From positions 1 to 47,276 of the forward strand of contig CANQKZ010000008.1 in NCBI GenBank assembly GCA_947624585.1: a stretch of 47,276 nt of DNA, read 5' to 3'. The position numbers and the translations under genes were made by a program. Positions within the stretch are counted from its first letter, which is position 1, and every line of letters begins with the position of its first letter. The notes below the pieces were generated by a model, which was given only the letters and a program-made list of their open reading frames with translations, was not told the DNA's origin and ran no database searches. This stretch comes from an uncultured Oscillospiraceae bacterium (GTDB taxonomy: Bacteria > Bacillota > Clostridia > Oscillospirales > Oscillospiraceae). This document shows positions 22,969 through 31,189 of this stretch, one piece after another.

Positions 22969-22997
22969 ATTATAGCACACTGGCGCAGAAAATGCAA
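22969..22997 (-). promoter_or_regulatory. sigma-A promoter on the minus strand
   Basis: Read on the minus strand: TTGCAT, 17-base spacer, TATAAT with an extended TGC in front. It would drive a roughly 225-nt transcript ending at the terminator at 22737. A TGTCGGC/GCCGACA hairpin lies in its leader (22901-22928). Confidence 0.65.
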
Positions 22998-23052
22998 CAA
23001 ACTCCGAGGCGCCTTGAGCCCCGTTATTTTACATGAACCTGGAGGTGACCCC

Positions 23053-23469
23053 ATGCCCAAGAAACCGCCCACAATTCCCCCGTTTTCCCAAAACATCAGC
23101 GCCGTGTGTGAGCTGATGGATGCCGCCGTCAAGGACTACGCCTGGAGCGGCGACCAGGTCCACCGTATGGATGAGCTCACCCAGGACTACCTTCATAAGC
23201 TGGAGCTGGATGGGCTCGACTACTCCGAACGGGCCAAAGTCGCCACCAAAATCACAAAATGCCGCCAGCTCCGCCGCGCCCACAAGGACACCTGTGAGAT
23301 ACTGGAGCCGTTGGTGCAGTTTCTCAACAGCGACAAAGGCCGCAATATGATGAACCTCCTCCGGGAGGCCCTCGGAAAAACCCGCCGCGCCGAGAGCCGC
23401 ATGGAAAACCGTACATACTACCCGCGGGTTTTGCGGGAGAAAGAAAAAGATGGAGGTGCGCCCGGATGA
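23053..23469 (+). CDS. helical hypothetical protein, 138 aa
   Basis: ATG at 23053 follows TGGAGGTGACCCC. It is almost entirely helical and charged (MDELTQDYLHKLELDGLDYSERAKVATKI) with a basic C-terminus. Its stop overlaps the macro-domain start, so it heads the NAD cluster. The family is not recognised. Confidence 0.7.
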   Translation: MPKKPPTIPPFSQNISAVCELMDAAVKDYAWSGDQVHRMDELTQDYLHKLELDGLDYSERAKVATKITKCRQLRRAHKDTCEILEPLVQFLNSDKGRNMMNLLREALGKTRRAESRMENRTYYPRVLREKEKDGGAPG

Positions 23470-23960
23470 TAAAGGAGATCCCCGGCGACATCCTGACCCC
23501 TGCCCCGCCCGGTTCCCCGCCCACCCTCGTCTGCCACCAGGTCAACTGCCGCGGCGTCATGGGCCACGGCCTGGCCCTCCAGATCCGTGAGCGCTACCCC
23601 GTGGTTTTTGAGTCCTACCGCAAAAAGTGTGCCGCCAACGCCCTGTTCGGCGGCAAGCCCCGTGACCTTCTTGGCCAGATTCAGGTCATCCCGCTCCTTC
23701 AGGAGGCCGGCTTTGCGGTGGTCAACGTCTTCGGCCAGGACAAGTACGGCCGTGACCGCTGTCACACAGACTACACGGCTCTCCGCCGGGCGTTTTCCAC
23801 CCTCGCCGCCCGCTTCCCCCAGGCCGTGGTCCGCCTCCCCTACAAATTTGCCTGCGGCCTCGCCGGCGGCGACTGGGACACCGTCTACGGCATCATTCTG
23901 GACGAGCTGGAGGGCAAGGTCCGCCAGGTCGAGATTTGGAGACTGAGAGAAAGGAGCTGA
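23466..23960 (+). CDS. macro-domain protein, 164 aa
   Basis: ATG at 23466 overlaps the previous stop. IKEIPGDIL at the N-terminus, CHQVNCRGVMGHGLALQIRERYP (the ADP-ribose loop with Asn and Gly-x-Gly), and VVNVFGQDKYG...TDYTALRRAF are the macro-domain hallmarks, with RLPYKFACGLAGGDWDTVYGII as the second loop. Size is typical of a single domain. Macro domains bind or hydrolyse ADP-ribose derivatives. Position beside NAD genes suggests scavenging ADP-ribose or reversing ADP-ribosylation. Confidence 0.92.
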   Translation: MIKEIPGDILTPAPPGSPPTLVCHQVNCRGVMGHGLALQIRERYPVVFESYRKKCAANALFGGKPRDLLGQIQVIPLLQEAGFAVVNVFGQDKYGRDRCHTDYTALRRAFSTLAARFPQAVVRLPYKFACGLAGGDWDTVYGIILDELEGKVRQVEIWRLRERS

Positions 23961-23964
23961 TGAC

Positions 23965-24246
23965 TTGAAAATATTTATTGATCTCTCGTATACTACCCAT
24001 CTCGGCGAGCCCACTTTTCTTGCGAAGGTCCTCACGACCAAGGGGTGGGGCGTTATGACGGCAAAAGACATCCTGTCCGTTTGGAATGGGCTCAAGCCCT
24101 ATTGCAGACAGGAGGACAAACTCTTTATCACCGCCGAGGATGGTGGTTATGGCCTCTGCAACTGTGCTAGAGCGGACGGCTTCCGCGCCTCCGCCATCGT
24201 CAGTGATACCCTCCGTTCCGTGCTTATCCACAAAAATCGCCCATGA
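23965..24246 (+). CDS. hypothetical protein, 93 aa, TTG start
   Basis: TTG at 23965 follows GAAAGGAGCTGATGAC. The product MKIFIDLSYTTHLGEPTFLAK has a strand-helix start and a KLFITAEDGGYGLCNCARADG middle. No domain is recognised. It lies between macro and nicotinamidase genes. Confidence 0.65.
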   Translation: MKIFIDLSYTTHLGEPTFLAKVLTTKGWGVMTAKDILSVWNGLKPYCRQEDKLFITAEDGGYGLCNCARADGFRASAIVSDTLRSVLIHKNRP

Positions 24247-24301
24247 CCATTTCCCCCCCCCCTAGGCGGTTTTTCATATTTCAATCAAAGGAGCGTGACC
24301 C

Positions 24302-24850
24302 ATGAAAGTTCTCGTCGTCGTAGACATGCAAAACGATTTCATCACCGGCGCCCTCGGCACCCCGGAGGCCCGGGCCATCGTCCCCCGTGTGGCCCAAAAA
24401 ATCCGGGAATTTGACGGTGATTTTATAGCCGTCACGAGGGACACCCACTACAAGGAATATCTCGAAACCCAGGAGGGGCGGAACCTCCCTGTGGCGCACT
24501 GTGTGAAGTACTCCGATGGCTGGGACATTGCGCACGAGATCAGTGACGCGCTGTTCTCCTCCCTCTCTGATGACCCGGTGGTTTTTGACAAGCCAACCTT
24601 CGGCTCCGTTGAGCTCTGCAATCATTTGGCGGACCTGCACGCCGGCAGCTTCATCAGCAGCATCGAGCTCGTCGGCCTCTGCACCGACATCTGCGTCATT
24701 TCCAACGCCCTGCTGCTCAAGGCGGTTTTGCCGGAGGTCCCCATCACCGTGGACGCCTCCTGCTGCGCCGGCGTCACCCCGGAAAGCCACCGCAACGCCC
24801 TGCGCGCCATGGAGATGTGCCAAATAAAAATCATCAATGAGGAGGCGTGA
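24302..24850 (+). CDS. isochorismatase-family hydrolase, nicotinamidase-like, 182 aa
   Basis: ATG at 24302 follows AAAGGAGCGTGACCC. D8 (VVVDMQNDF), K97 and C131 (LCTDICVISNA) form the catalytic triad of the family, and D47, H49 and H66 are at metal-site positions as in PncA. Nicotinamidase turns nicotinamide into nicotinate and ammonia. Next to NAMPT-like and NadE genes this function is likely, though other amidases share the fold. Confidence 0.85.
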   Translation: MKVLVVVDMQNDFITGALGTPEARAIVPRVAQKIREFDGDFIAVTRDTHYKEYLETQEGRNLPVAHCVKYSDGWDIAHEISDALFSSLSDDPVVFDKPTFGSVELCNHLADLHAGSFISSIELVGLCTDICVISNALLLKAVLPEVPITVDASCCAGVTPESHRNALRAMEMCQIKIINEEA

Positions 24851-24853
24851 CCC

Positions 24854-25663
24854 GTGGTTTTTCTCAACGACAAGCCCGTCGCAGTGTCCTCCTTCCCCGA
24901 CGGTACACCCCTTCTCCGCTTTGATGTGAACGACGCGGGCGTGGGGTTTTTCATTATCCGCTGGCTATACGACAGCGACGCCGAGTGCATGACGGTCTGG
25001 CACCTGGTCCGCCACCTCCGCAGCAAGATCAATATGGCATACATCGGTTTAGACCTCCCTTACATCCCCAACGCCCGGATGGACCGGGTCAAATCCCCCG
25101 ACGAGGTCTTCACCCTCAAGTGGTTCGCGGAGTTTTTGAACGCCCTCAAGCTTGACCGTGTGCGGGTCTTGGACCCCCACTCCAACGTCTCCGCCGCCCT
25201 CATCGACCGCGTGAAGATCGACACACCAGAGCCTTACATCCAAAAAGCCTTAGACGAGATCCCGGCCTCCGACGGGCTGGTTTTTTGTTACCCGGACGAG
25301 GGCGCCGCCAAGCGCTATTCCGGGCTTTTTGAGCGCGAATACGTCTTCGGCATCAAGCACCGGGACTGGCGCACCGGCAGGATCGAGCGTCTGGAGATCA
25401 CCACCCCGGAGAAAGTGAAAGGCCGTGACGTGCTCATCGTAGACGACATCTGTTCCCACGGCGGCACCTTCACCTTCACCGCAAAGGCCCTGAAAGCGGC
25501 CGGCGCCAACCATATTTATCTCTACGTCACCCACTGTGAAAACACGATTTTCCAGGGCTCCGTTCTGACCGACGGCCTCATCGACCGGGTTTTCACCACC
25601 AACAGCATCTTCCGTGGCACGCACGACAACATCACGGTTTTCGAGGTGAACGACGATGATTGA
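24854..25663 (+). CDS. PRPP-synthetase-like enzyme (possible ADPR-pyrophosphate synthetase), 269 aa
   Basis: GTG at 24854, three bases after the previous stop, with GGAGGCGTGACCC upstream. DLPYIPNARMDR (68-79) and the PRPP loop DVLIVDDICSHGGTF (192-206) are clear. At 269 aa it is shorter than bacterial Prs (about 315). It overlaps the NAMPT-like gene by eight bases. In published NARP1 phages such a Prs homologue pyrophosphorylates ADP-ribose. Whether this enzyme acts on ribose-5-phosphate or ADP-ribose cannot be read directly from the sequence. Confidence 0.88.
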   Translation: MVFLNDKPVAVSSFPDGTPLLRFDVNDAGVGFFIIRWLYDSDAECMTVWHLVRHLRSKINMAYIGLDLPYIPNARMDRVKSPDEVFTLKWFAEFLNALKLDRVRVLDPHSNVSAALIDRVKIDTPEPYIQKALDEIPASDGLVFCYPDEGAAKRYSGLFEREYVFGIKHRDWRTGRIERLEITTPEKVKGRDVLIVDDICSHGGTFTFTAKALKAAGANHIYLYVTHCENTIFQGSVLTDGLIDRVFTTNSIFRGTHDNITVFEVNDDD

Positions 25664-27170
25664 CTACAACCCTCTCCTGTGTCTCGATTTCTACAAGACG
25701 GCCCACGCCGCCCAGTACCCACAGGGCCTCACAAAGATGGTCTCCTACTACACGCCCCGCATGTCCCGCCTCGCCGACACGGACAAGGTCACCATGTTCG
25801 GCCTCCAGGCGTTCATCCAGGACTACCTGATAGACGCCTTTAACCGGTGGTTTTTCAGCCGCGATGTGGAGGTCGTGGTTTCCGAGTATAAGCGTGTCCT
25901 CAACGCCACCATCGGCACGGACGGCGTGGGCGAGGCCCGCGTCCGGGCCCTCCATGAGCTCGGCTACCTCCCCCTCCTCATCCGCGCCGTCCCGGAGGGC
26001 GTCCGCACCGACATCCACGTCCCGCAGATCGAGATCTCCAACACCCACCCCCAGTTTGTGTGGCTGGTGAACACCATCGAGACCATGCTCTCCGCCACCA
26101 TGTGGCACACCCAGGTTTCCGCCGAGGTTGGCTGGCGCTATCGCCAGATCGTCAACGAGTACGCCCAGCGCACCTGCGACGACACCGTATCCCGGGCGCG
26201 CCTTTTGGGCGATTTTTCCATGCGTGGCCAGGAGAGCGTGGAGTCCGCCACCAAAAGCTCCGCCGCCTTCTGCCTGAGCTTCCTCAACACCGCCACCGTC
26301 CCGGCAATTTTGTGGCTTGAAAAGCACTACGACTGCGACTGCACAAAAGAGCCCGTGGCCTACGGCGCCCTCTCCACGGAGCACAGCGTCATGTGCTCCA
26401 ACTTCGCCGTGGACGGCGACGAGGAGATTCACATCCGCCGCCTGCTCACGGAAATCTACCCCCACCAGAGCTTCTCCATGGTCGGCGACAGCTACGATTA
26501 CTGGCGTCTGGTGCGGGAAATTTTGCCTCGCCTCAAGGACGAGATCCTCGCCCACGACGGGTGCCTCTCCATTCGCGGCGACAGCGGCGACCCGGTGGAG
26601 GTCGTCACCCAGACGGTTTTTGACCTCTGGGAGATTTTCGGCGGCACGGTGAACAGCAAGGGCTATAAAGTTCTGGACCCCCACGTCAAGGCCCTCTACG
26701 GCGACAGCATCACGCCCCAGCGCTGCGAGGCGATCTACGCCATTCTGGAGAAGAACGGCTTTGCCGTCAACAACGTCTCCCTAGGCGTCGGTTCCTTCTC
26801 CATGCAGTGCCTGGAGGAATGGTATGAGGACGTTGACGCCCCGTACCCCCGGCAGCGTGTTGCCTACGCCCCCTATACCCGCGACACCTTCGGCATCGCC
26901 GTCAAGGCCACCTACGCCGAGGACGAGACCGGCCGCCCCATCATGATCTACAAAGACCCCAAGACCGACAGCGCCCACTTCAAGAAGTCCCAGCGCGGCT
27001 GCTGCCGGGTTTTTAAGACGGAAACCGGCTATGCCTACGAGGACGGCCTCACCTGGCGGGAATCCATGAAGAGCGGCAACGAGCTGCGCCCCGTCTTCGC
27101 CAACGGTAAATTCATCCGCCACTATACCCTGGCCGAGGTCCGCGAGAATCTCCACCATGGCGGTTTTTGA
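25656..27170 (+). CDS. nadV: nicotinamide phosphoribosyltransferase-like protein (NadV/Namat), 504 aa
   Basis: ATG at 25656 overlaps the Prs-like gene. Family features in order are DFYKTAHAAQYP, YYTPRMSR, FSMRGQESVES, ALSTEHSV, SMVGDSYDYW, IRGDSGDPVEVV, YGDSITPQR, and GVGSFSMQ with KDPKTDSAHFKKSQRG. Full length for NAMPT. The classical reaction is nicotinamide plus PRPP to NMN. In NARP1 the homologue joins nicotinamide to ADP-ribose pyrophosphate to give NAD+ directly. The tight coupling to the Prs-like gene favours that pathway. Confidence 0.93.
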   Translation: MIDYNPLLCLDFYKTAHAAQYPQGLTKMVSYYTPRMSRLADTDKVTMFGLQAFIQDYLIDAFNRWFFSRDVEVVVSEYKRVLNATIGTDGVGEARVRALHELGYLPLLIRAVPEGVRTDIHVPQIEISNTHPQFVWLVNTIETMLSATMWHTQVSAEVGWRYRQIVNEYAQRTCDDTVSRARLLGDFSMRGQESVESATKSSAAFCLSFLNTATVPAILWLEKHYDCDCTKEPVAYGALSTEHSVMCSNFAVDGDEEIHIRRLLTEIYPHQSFSMVGDSYDYWRLVREILPRLKDEILAHDGCLSIRGDSGDPVEVVTQTVFDLWEIFGGTVNSKGYKVLDPHVKALYGDSITPQRCEAIYAILEKNGFAVNNVSLGVGSFSMQCLEEWYEDVDAPYPRQRVAYAPYTRDTFGIAVKATYAEDETGRPIMIYKDPKTDSAHFKKSQRGCCRVFKTETGYAYEDGLTWRESMKSGNELRPVFANGKFIRHYTLAEVRENLHHGGF

Positions 27171-27186
27171 GTTTAAGGAGGAACCA

Positions 27187-27948
27187 ATGTCTGACATGAA
27201 CGAAACAAAAGACCGGATCGTCCAATGGATACGCTCCTACTTCAAGGAAAACGGCCCCCAGTGCTTCGCCGTCGTCGGCATCTCCGGCGGCAAGGACTCC
27301 AGTGTCACCGCAGCCCTCTGCGCCGAAGCCCTCGGCCCCAAGCGGGTTTTTGGGGTTTTGATGCCTCAGGGGGACCAGCCGGATATTGCCGACAGCTACC
27401 TCCTGGTGAAGCATCTCGGCATCCCCTACACGGAGATCGACATCGGCGAGGCGTGCGCCCTTCTCTGCCGCTCCGTCCGCCACGGCCTCGGTGCGGTAAC
27501 CGAGCAGACGAAAATAAACCTCCCAGCCCGTGTCCGCATGGCCACCCTCTACGCCGTGGCCCAGTCCCTCTCCCAGGGCGGCCGCGTCGCCAACACCTGT
27601 AACCTCTCCGAGGATTACGTGGGCTATTCCACCAAGTTCGGCGACAGCGCCGGGGATTTTGCCCCCTTGGCCACCCTCACGGTCCACGAGGTCGTGGAGC
27701 TCGGCCACGTCCTCGGCCTCCCCGCCCGCCTTGTGGACAAGCCCCCTTCCGACGGCCTGTGCGGCAAGACGGACGAGGACAACCTGGGCTTCACTTATGC
27801 CCAACTGGACGCCTATATCCGCTCCGGCGCCAGCGGCGACCCGGAGGTGGACAAGAAGATCGCGTCCCTCCACGCCAAAAACCTCCACAAGCTCCTGCCC
27901 ATGCCGCGCCCCGATCTCTGGATTTCCCCTAGAAAGGGCGCCATATGA
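27187..27948 (+). CDS. nadE: NAD+ synthetase, ammonia-dependent, 253 aa
   Basis: ATG at 27187 follows AAGGAGG; the earlier ATG at 27157 lies inside the preceding gene. GISGGKDSS (31-39) is the ATP-pyrophosphatase loop. TCNLSEDYVGYSTKFGDSAGDFAPLATLTV and LPARLVDKPPSDGLCGKTDEDNLGFTYAQLD complete the NadE pattern. There is no glutaminase domain. It amidates nicotinate adenine dinucleotide to NAD+. No nicotinate phosphoribosyltransferase is visible in the window. Confidence 0.95.
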   Translation: MSDMNETKDRIVQWIRSYFKENGPQCFAVVGISGGKDSSVTAALCAEALGPKRVFGVLMPQGDQPDIADSYLLVKHLGIPYTEIDIGEACALLCRSVRHGLGAVTEQTKINLPARVRMATLYAVAQSLSQGGRVANTCNLSEDYVGYSTKFGDSAGDFAPLATLTVHEVVELGHVLGLPARLVDKPPSDGLCGKTDEDNLGFTYAQLDAYIRSGASGDPEVDKKIASLHAKNLHKLLPMPRPDLWISPRKGAI

Positions 27949-28271
27949 GCAAATTTTCCGGAAAGTGCGACTTCTGCGACGAGATCGCCATCCACGGCCT
28001 CGACCACATCCTCCGCTGTGACGTCTACGTCGGCAGCTCCCGGACGCCCCTGCGCCTGACGTGCCTGGCCGACTGCGTCCCCTACTACCCCTATATAGTT
28101 TCCGTCGCCGCCCACGACAACGTCCGCAATCGCGGCGTCATCTGCCTTACGGAGCGCTCCTGGGTAGACATCGAGGAGGAGCGCGATGGCCACCACCCCA
28201 TCCACGACTACTACCGCCAAGCCCTGGCGGAGGAGCTTGCGAAAATCGGAAAGGAGGCGCCCTATGTCTGA
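27945..28271 (+). CDS. hypothetical protein, 108 aa
   Basis: ATG at 27945 overlaps the NadE stop. FSGKCDFCDEIAIHGLDHILRCDVYVG has a CxxC pair plus further Cys and His that might hold zinc. The rest is alpha/beta. Coupling to NadE suggests membership of the same operon. Function is unknown. Confidence 0.7.
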   Translation: MSKFSGKCDFCDEIAIHGLDHILRCDVYVGSSRTPLRLTCLADCVPYYPYIVSVAAHDNVRNRGVICLTERSWVDIEEERDGHHPIHDYYRQALAEELAKIGKEAPYV

Positions 28272-28425
28272 CCTCACTCTCATCTACGACGAAACGAACA
28301 GCCCCAAGCGGATCTATCACATCCGCACAGACTCCCACGGCTACCCCGCGTTTTTGATCTACCACAACGGCCAGTGGCTCTACGTCTCCGCCAAGCACTT
28401 CAAGCCGTCTTATACTAATATCTAA
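28264..28425 (+). CDS. small hypothetical protein, 53 aa, end altered by MITE
   Basis: ATG at 28264 overlaps the upstream gene after GAAAGGAGGCGCCCT. The product has strands RIYHIRTDSHGYPAFLIYHNGQW. Its last codons (YTNI and stop) come from the left end of MITE copy 2, so the original C-terminus was replaced by insertion. Confidence 0.65.
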   Translation: MSDLTLIYDETNSPKRIYHIRTDSHGYPAFLIYHNGQWLYVSAKHFKPSYTNI

Positions 28426-28572
28426 TTAAAACAAGCCATTCGCGACGGTCTTTTTCGCGTCATGCTGCGTCAGCCGCCTTGGGAATACATACAGTATTCC
28501 CTGCGGCGTCTTCCTTGCCTGACACGAAAAATCCTCGCCGCTCGGTGTCTCCTTTTAAATAGATATTAGTAT
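28412..28572. mobile_element. MITE-like element, copy 2 (161 bp)
   Basis: Ends ATACTAATATCT (28412 onward) and AGATATTAGTAT (to 28572) are inverted repeats. The interior closely matches copy 1 (5421-5583), including GGTCTTTTTCGCGTCA and ATCCTCGCCGCTCGGTGTCT. A central GGGAATAC/GTATTCCC-type hairpin differs between copies on both arms. It provides the stop codon of the upstream gene. Confidence 0.88.
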
Positions 28573-28573
28573 T

Positions 28574-28625
28574 ACGGAGAACCCCTATGAAACCTGACTT
28601 TCATAGGCGTCTCTCCGTGGTTTTT
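28574..28625 (+). terminator. intrinsic terminator after MITE copy 2
   Basis: A two-part stem, ACGGAGA/TCTCCGT outside and CCTATGAAA/TTTCATAGG inside, is followed by GGTTTTTC. It ends the NAD operon. The following 28630-28735 contains a CCCCTCCC/GGGAGGGG hairpin common in gut Firmicutes and no gene. Confidence 0.75.
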
Positions 28626-28744
28626 CATCTCCCCGTCAATGCTCCCTACGGGAGGCCCCTCTTTTAGCCCCTCCCTTTGGGAGGGGGCAGGGGGTGGGCG
28701 TTTTCTGAAGGGCATTCTTCACCAGACTAAAAAGGAGGTCCGTC

Positions 28745-29017
28745 ATGGTTCCCATCAAAAATCTTCACCCCGGCGACCGCGTCAAAATCGTTGACAAATT
28801 TAAACCGTTTGGCTCATACCGGTACGCCAATCCCGTCCCGGATATGGAACAATGGCTTGGAAAAATTATGACGGTCAACGTACTAGAAAAAAATATCGCA
28901 AGGATGGAGGAAACCTGTTGGGTGTGGGATCCGGGAATGCTGGACTACATCGTTGAAGACACTCTAATCGTCCCCGCCTCCGAGGCGGATTTTCTCTCCC
29001 TTCTGGCAAGTGCCTGA
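28745..29017 (+). CDS. SH3-like small protein with shared C-terminal tail, 90 aa
   Basis: ATG at 28745 follows AAAAGGAGGTCCGTC. LHPGDRVKIVDKFKPFGSY and WLGKIMTVNV mark it as a paralogue of the proteins at 10825 and 31777. The tail is LIVPASEADFLSLLASA. The next gene, 18 bases on, is another member. Confidence 0.8.
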   Translation: MVPIKNLHPGDRVKIVDKFKPFGSYRYANPVPDMEQWLGKIMTVNVLEKNIARMEETCWVWDPGMLDYIVEDTLIVPASEADFLSLLASA

Positions 29018-29034
29018 CAGAAAGAGGTGACCAC

Positions 29035-29328
29035 ATGGTTGATATAGAAGCACTCTCCCCCGGTATGCTCGTCAAGATCGTGGACCGTTGGCCAGAATCG
29101 CACGATGTACATATAAACCAAATGGAAGATCTGCGCGGCAGTATCGGTGAGGTCATTTCCGTTGACACCGAAAGTGTGTTTGATGAGCCCGTCGCCATCT
29201 TGTGTACGGAAAACCCCAGGCAGCGCTGGGCGTACACAGGCCATATGATCGACTGCATCATATCCTCCCCCAACGAGCCCTTCTCCCCCGCCCCGGAGGA
29301 GGACCTGCTCGCCCTTCTTCGCGCTTAA
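29035..29328 (+). CDS. SH3-like small protein with shared C-terminal tail, 97 aa
   Basis: ATG at 29035 follows AAAGAGGTGACCAC. It opens with ALSPGMLVKIVDRWPESHD and contains LRGSIGEVISVD. The tail is PFSPAPEEDLLALLRA. With the preceding gene it forms a tandem pair. Confidence 0.8.
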   Translation: MVDIEALSPGMLVKIVDRWPESHDVHINQMEDLRGSIGEVISVDTESVFDEPVAILCTENPRQRWAYTGHMIDCIISSPNEPFSPAPEEDLLALLRA

Positions 29329-29339
29329 AATAACTGACG

Positions 29340-29362
29340 CCCGCGGCTCCCCGCGGGTTTTT
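29340..29362 (+). terminator. intrinsic terminator
   Basis: CCCGCGG/CCGCGGG with a four-base loop then TTTTTC, directly after the tandem tail-protein pair. Confidence 0.85.
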
Positions 29363-29386
29363 CATTTTTGTTTTCGAGGTGATTTT

Positions 29387-30394
29387 ATGCCCATCGACAT
29401 CGACGCCCTTCTTCAGGACGCGCCGGACAACTTCGTGATTCAGAACGCCTTGGAAAAGTGCGTGGACGTGGTTTCTCACCATCAGAAGATCATGTGTTCC
29501 GTATCGGGGGGGGCGGACAGTGATGTGATGCTGGACATGCTCCTCCGGTGCGGCGCCCGCGGCAAGACGGACTTTGTCTTCTTCAACACCGGCCTTGAGT
29601 ACCACGCCACCCTGGAGCACCTGGACGACCTGGAGAAGAAGTACAACATCAAGATCCTCCGGGAGAAGCCCCAGAAATCCATCCCTCAGTCCGTCAAGGA
29701 GTTTGGCGTTCCTTTTTGGAGCAAGTTTGTTTCGGAGTACATAAACCGTTTTCAATCACACACGTTTCAATGGGATGATCTCCCTTACAAGGAGCTCGTT
29801 GAAAAATATCCAAAATGTAAAAGCGCGATCAACTGGTGGTGCAATAGAATGGGCGGCGATCAGGTTTTCGGGAAAACAACGCAATATGTTATCGAACGCG
29901 CTCCATATCTAAAGGAATTTATGATAGCCAACCACCCAACTTTTAAGGTCTCCTCCAAGTGCTGCCAGTACGCCAAAAAGGAAGCCAGCAAACAATTCGA
30001 AAAGGCCGGCGGCTATGATCTCAAGTGTATGGGCGTTCGTAAGGCAGAGGGCGGTGCACGTGCGACTGCTTTCAAGAATTGCTTCTCCGAGGGCCATCAC
30101 ATCGACAACTTCCGCCCCATTTGGTGGTTTCGCGACTCCGACCGGGCGGAGTACTGCGCCCACTACGGCGTTGTCCACAGCCGTTGCTACACAGAGTACG
30201 GCCTTGTCCGCACAGGATGCGTCGGCTGCCCGTTTGGAAAACGGTTTGAGGACGAACTATCGGTTATAAAAGCCCACGAGCCCAAGCTCTACGCCGCCGC
30301 CCTGGCGGTTTTTGGTCCCGCCTACGACTACACCCGCCGGTACTTAGAATACCGCGAAAAGAAGAAACAGGAAGCCAAATCCAAGCCCGCGTGA
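29387..30394 (+). CDS. PAPS-reductase-like adenine nucleotide alpha hydrolase, 335 aa
   Basis: ATG at 29387 follows CGAGGTGATTTT. SVSGGADSD (38-46) is the PP-loop, and VFFNTGLEYHATLEHL is the second strand of the PAPS-reductase family. CVGCPFGKRFEDEL near the C-terminus gives a Cys pair. Phage relatives are of unsettled function. The fold is shared by PAPS reductases, DndC-type DNA phosphorothioation proteins and tRNA thiolases. Cys-rich SSKCCQYAKKEASKQFEK in the middle may hold a cluster. Confidence 0.85.
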   Translation: MPIDIDALLQDAPDNFVIQNALEKCVDVVSHHQKIMCSVSGGADSDVMLDMLLRCGARGKTDFVFFNTGLEYHATLEHLDDLEKKYNIKILREKPQKSIPQSVKEFGVPFWSKFVSEYINRFQSHTFQWDDLPYKELVEKYPKCKSAINWWCNRMGGDQVFGKTTQYVIERAPYLKEFMIANHPTFKVSSKCCQYAKKEASKQFEKAGGYDLKCMGVRKAEGGARATAFKNCFSEGHHIDNFRPIWWFRDSDRAEYCAHYGVVHSRCYTEYGLVRTGCVGCPFGKRFEDELSVIKAHEPKLYAAALAVFGPAYDYTRRYLEYREKKKQEAKSKPA

Positions 30395-30421
30395 CCACGG
30401 CGTCTCCTCCGTGGTTTTTTT
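30395..30421 (+). terminator. intrinsic terminator
   Basis: CCACGG/CCGTGG with an eight-base loop followed by TTTTTTT. Confidence 0.85.
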
Positions 30422-30449
30422 ATCTTTTCCTCCATAAGGTGGTGATCTC

Positions 30450-31058
30450 TTGCCCAAAGTCAGCATCTCCCCCGGCAACTCCAAGCTCGGCGCCATCCCC
30501 AGCGTCTCCCTCCCCTCTGTCCTCACCTGCCGCACGGACTGCGCCTGCCGCCAAAAATGCTACGCCCGGAAGCTGGAGCGCCTGCGCCCCTCCGTGGCCA
30601 ACGCCTACAAAAATAACCTGGAGCTCCTCCGCGCAGACCCCGATACATATTGGCGCGAGGTGGAAGGCGCGGTCATGATGTCGCGGTTTTTCAGATTCCA
30701 CGTCTCCGGCGACATCCCTGACGCCCCTTACTTTCTCCGTATGGTGGAGGTCGCCCGCCGTAACCCCCACTGCCAAATCCTCTGCTTCACCAAAAAGTTC
30801 GCCATCGTCAACGCCGCCGTGAAGACCGGCCTCTGCGAGATCCCGCCCAATCTCCACATCATCTTCAGCGCCTGGAAGGGCCTCCAAATGGACAACCCCT
30901 ATGCCTTCCCGGAGGCCCACGTCCGCTACCGGGACGGCGCCACCACCGCCCGCTCCGATGCCCTCCCCTGCGGCGGCAACTGCGCCGAGTGCGCCGTCAC
31001 CGACGGCGGCTGTTGGACCCTAACCCCCGGCCAGCAGGTGGTTTTCAACGAACACTGA
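30450..31058 (+). CDS. gene product 88 family protein, 202 aa
   Basis: TTG at 30450 follows AAGGTGGTGATCTC. VSISPGNSKLGAIPSVSLPSVLTC, the Cys cluster CRTDCACRQKCYARK, FRFHVSGDIPDAPYFLRMVEVARR, and the end CGGNCAECAVTDGGCW match the gp88 domain family known from mycobacteriophages and Clostridial phages. The conserved cysteines suggest metal binding. The biochemical role is not known. Confidence 0.82.
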   Translation: MPKVSISPGNSKLGAIPSVSLPSVLTCRTDCACRQKCYARKLERLRPSVANAYKNNLELLRADPDTYWREVEGAVMMSRFFRFHVSGDIPDAPYFLRMVEVARRNPHCQILCFTKKFAIVNAAVKTGLCEIPPNLHIIFSAWKGLQMDNPYAFPEAHVRYRDGATTARSDALPCGGNCAECAVTDGGCWTLTPGQQVVFNEH

Positions 31059-31180
31059 CGTCCTCGCGGAACACGCTTAACCTCCCCGCCGCGCAAGCGC
31101 GGCGGCTCAGGCGCTGTGTTCGCTCGTCCTCTCCCCACGCAATCTCCGATTGCGCGGGGACCCCAAAATTAAGAGAACGG
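31059..31180 (+). other. hairpin-rich spacer
   Basis: A GAACAC/GTGTTC stem encloses a perfect CCGCCGCGC/GCGCGGCGG hairpin. This is followed by a CCCC-CGCAATC/GATTGCG-GGGG hairpin near 31133-31160. No U-tail follows. It could be an mRNA processing or stability element ahead of the phosphoesterase gene. Confidence 0.6.
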
Positions 31181-31189
31181 AGGCTCCCT

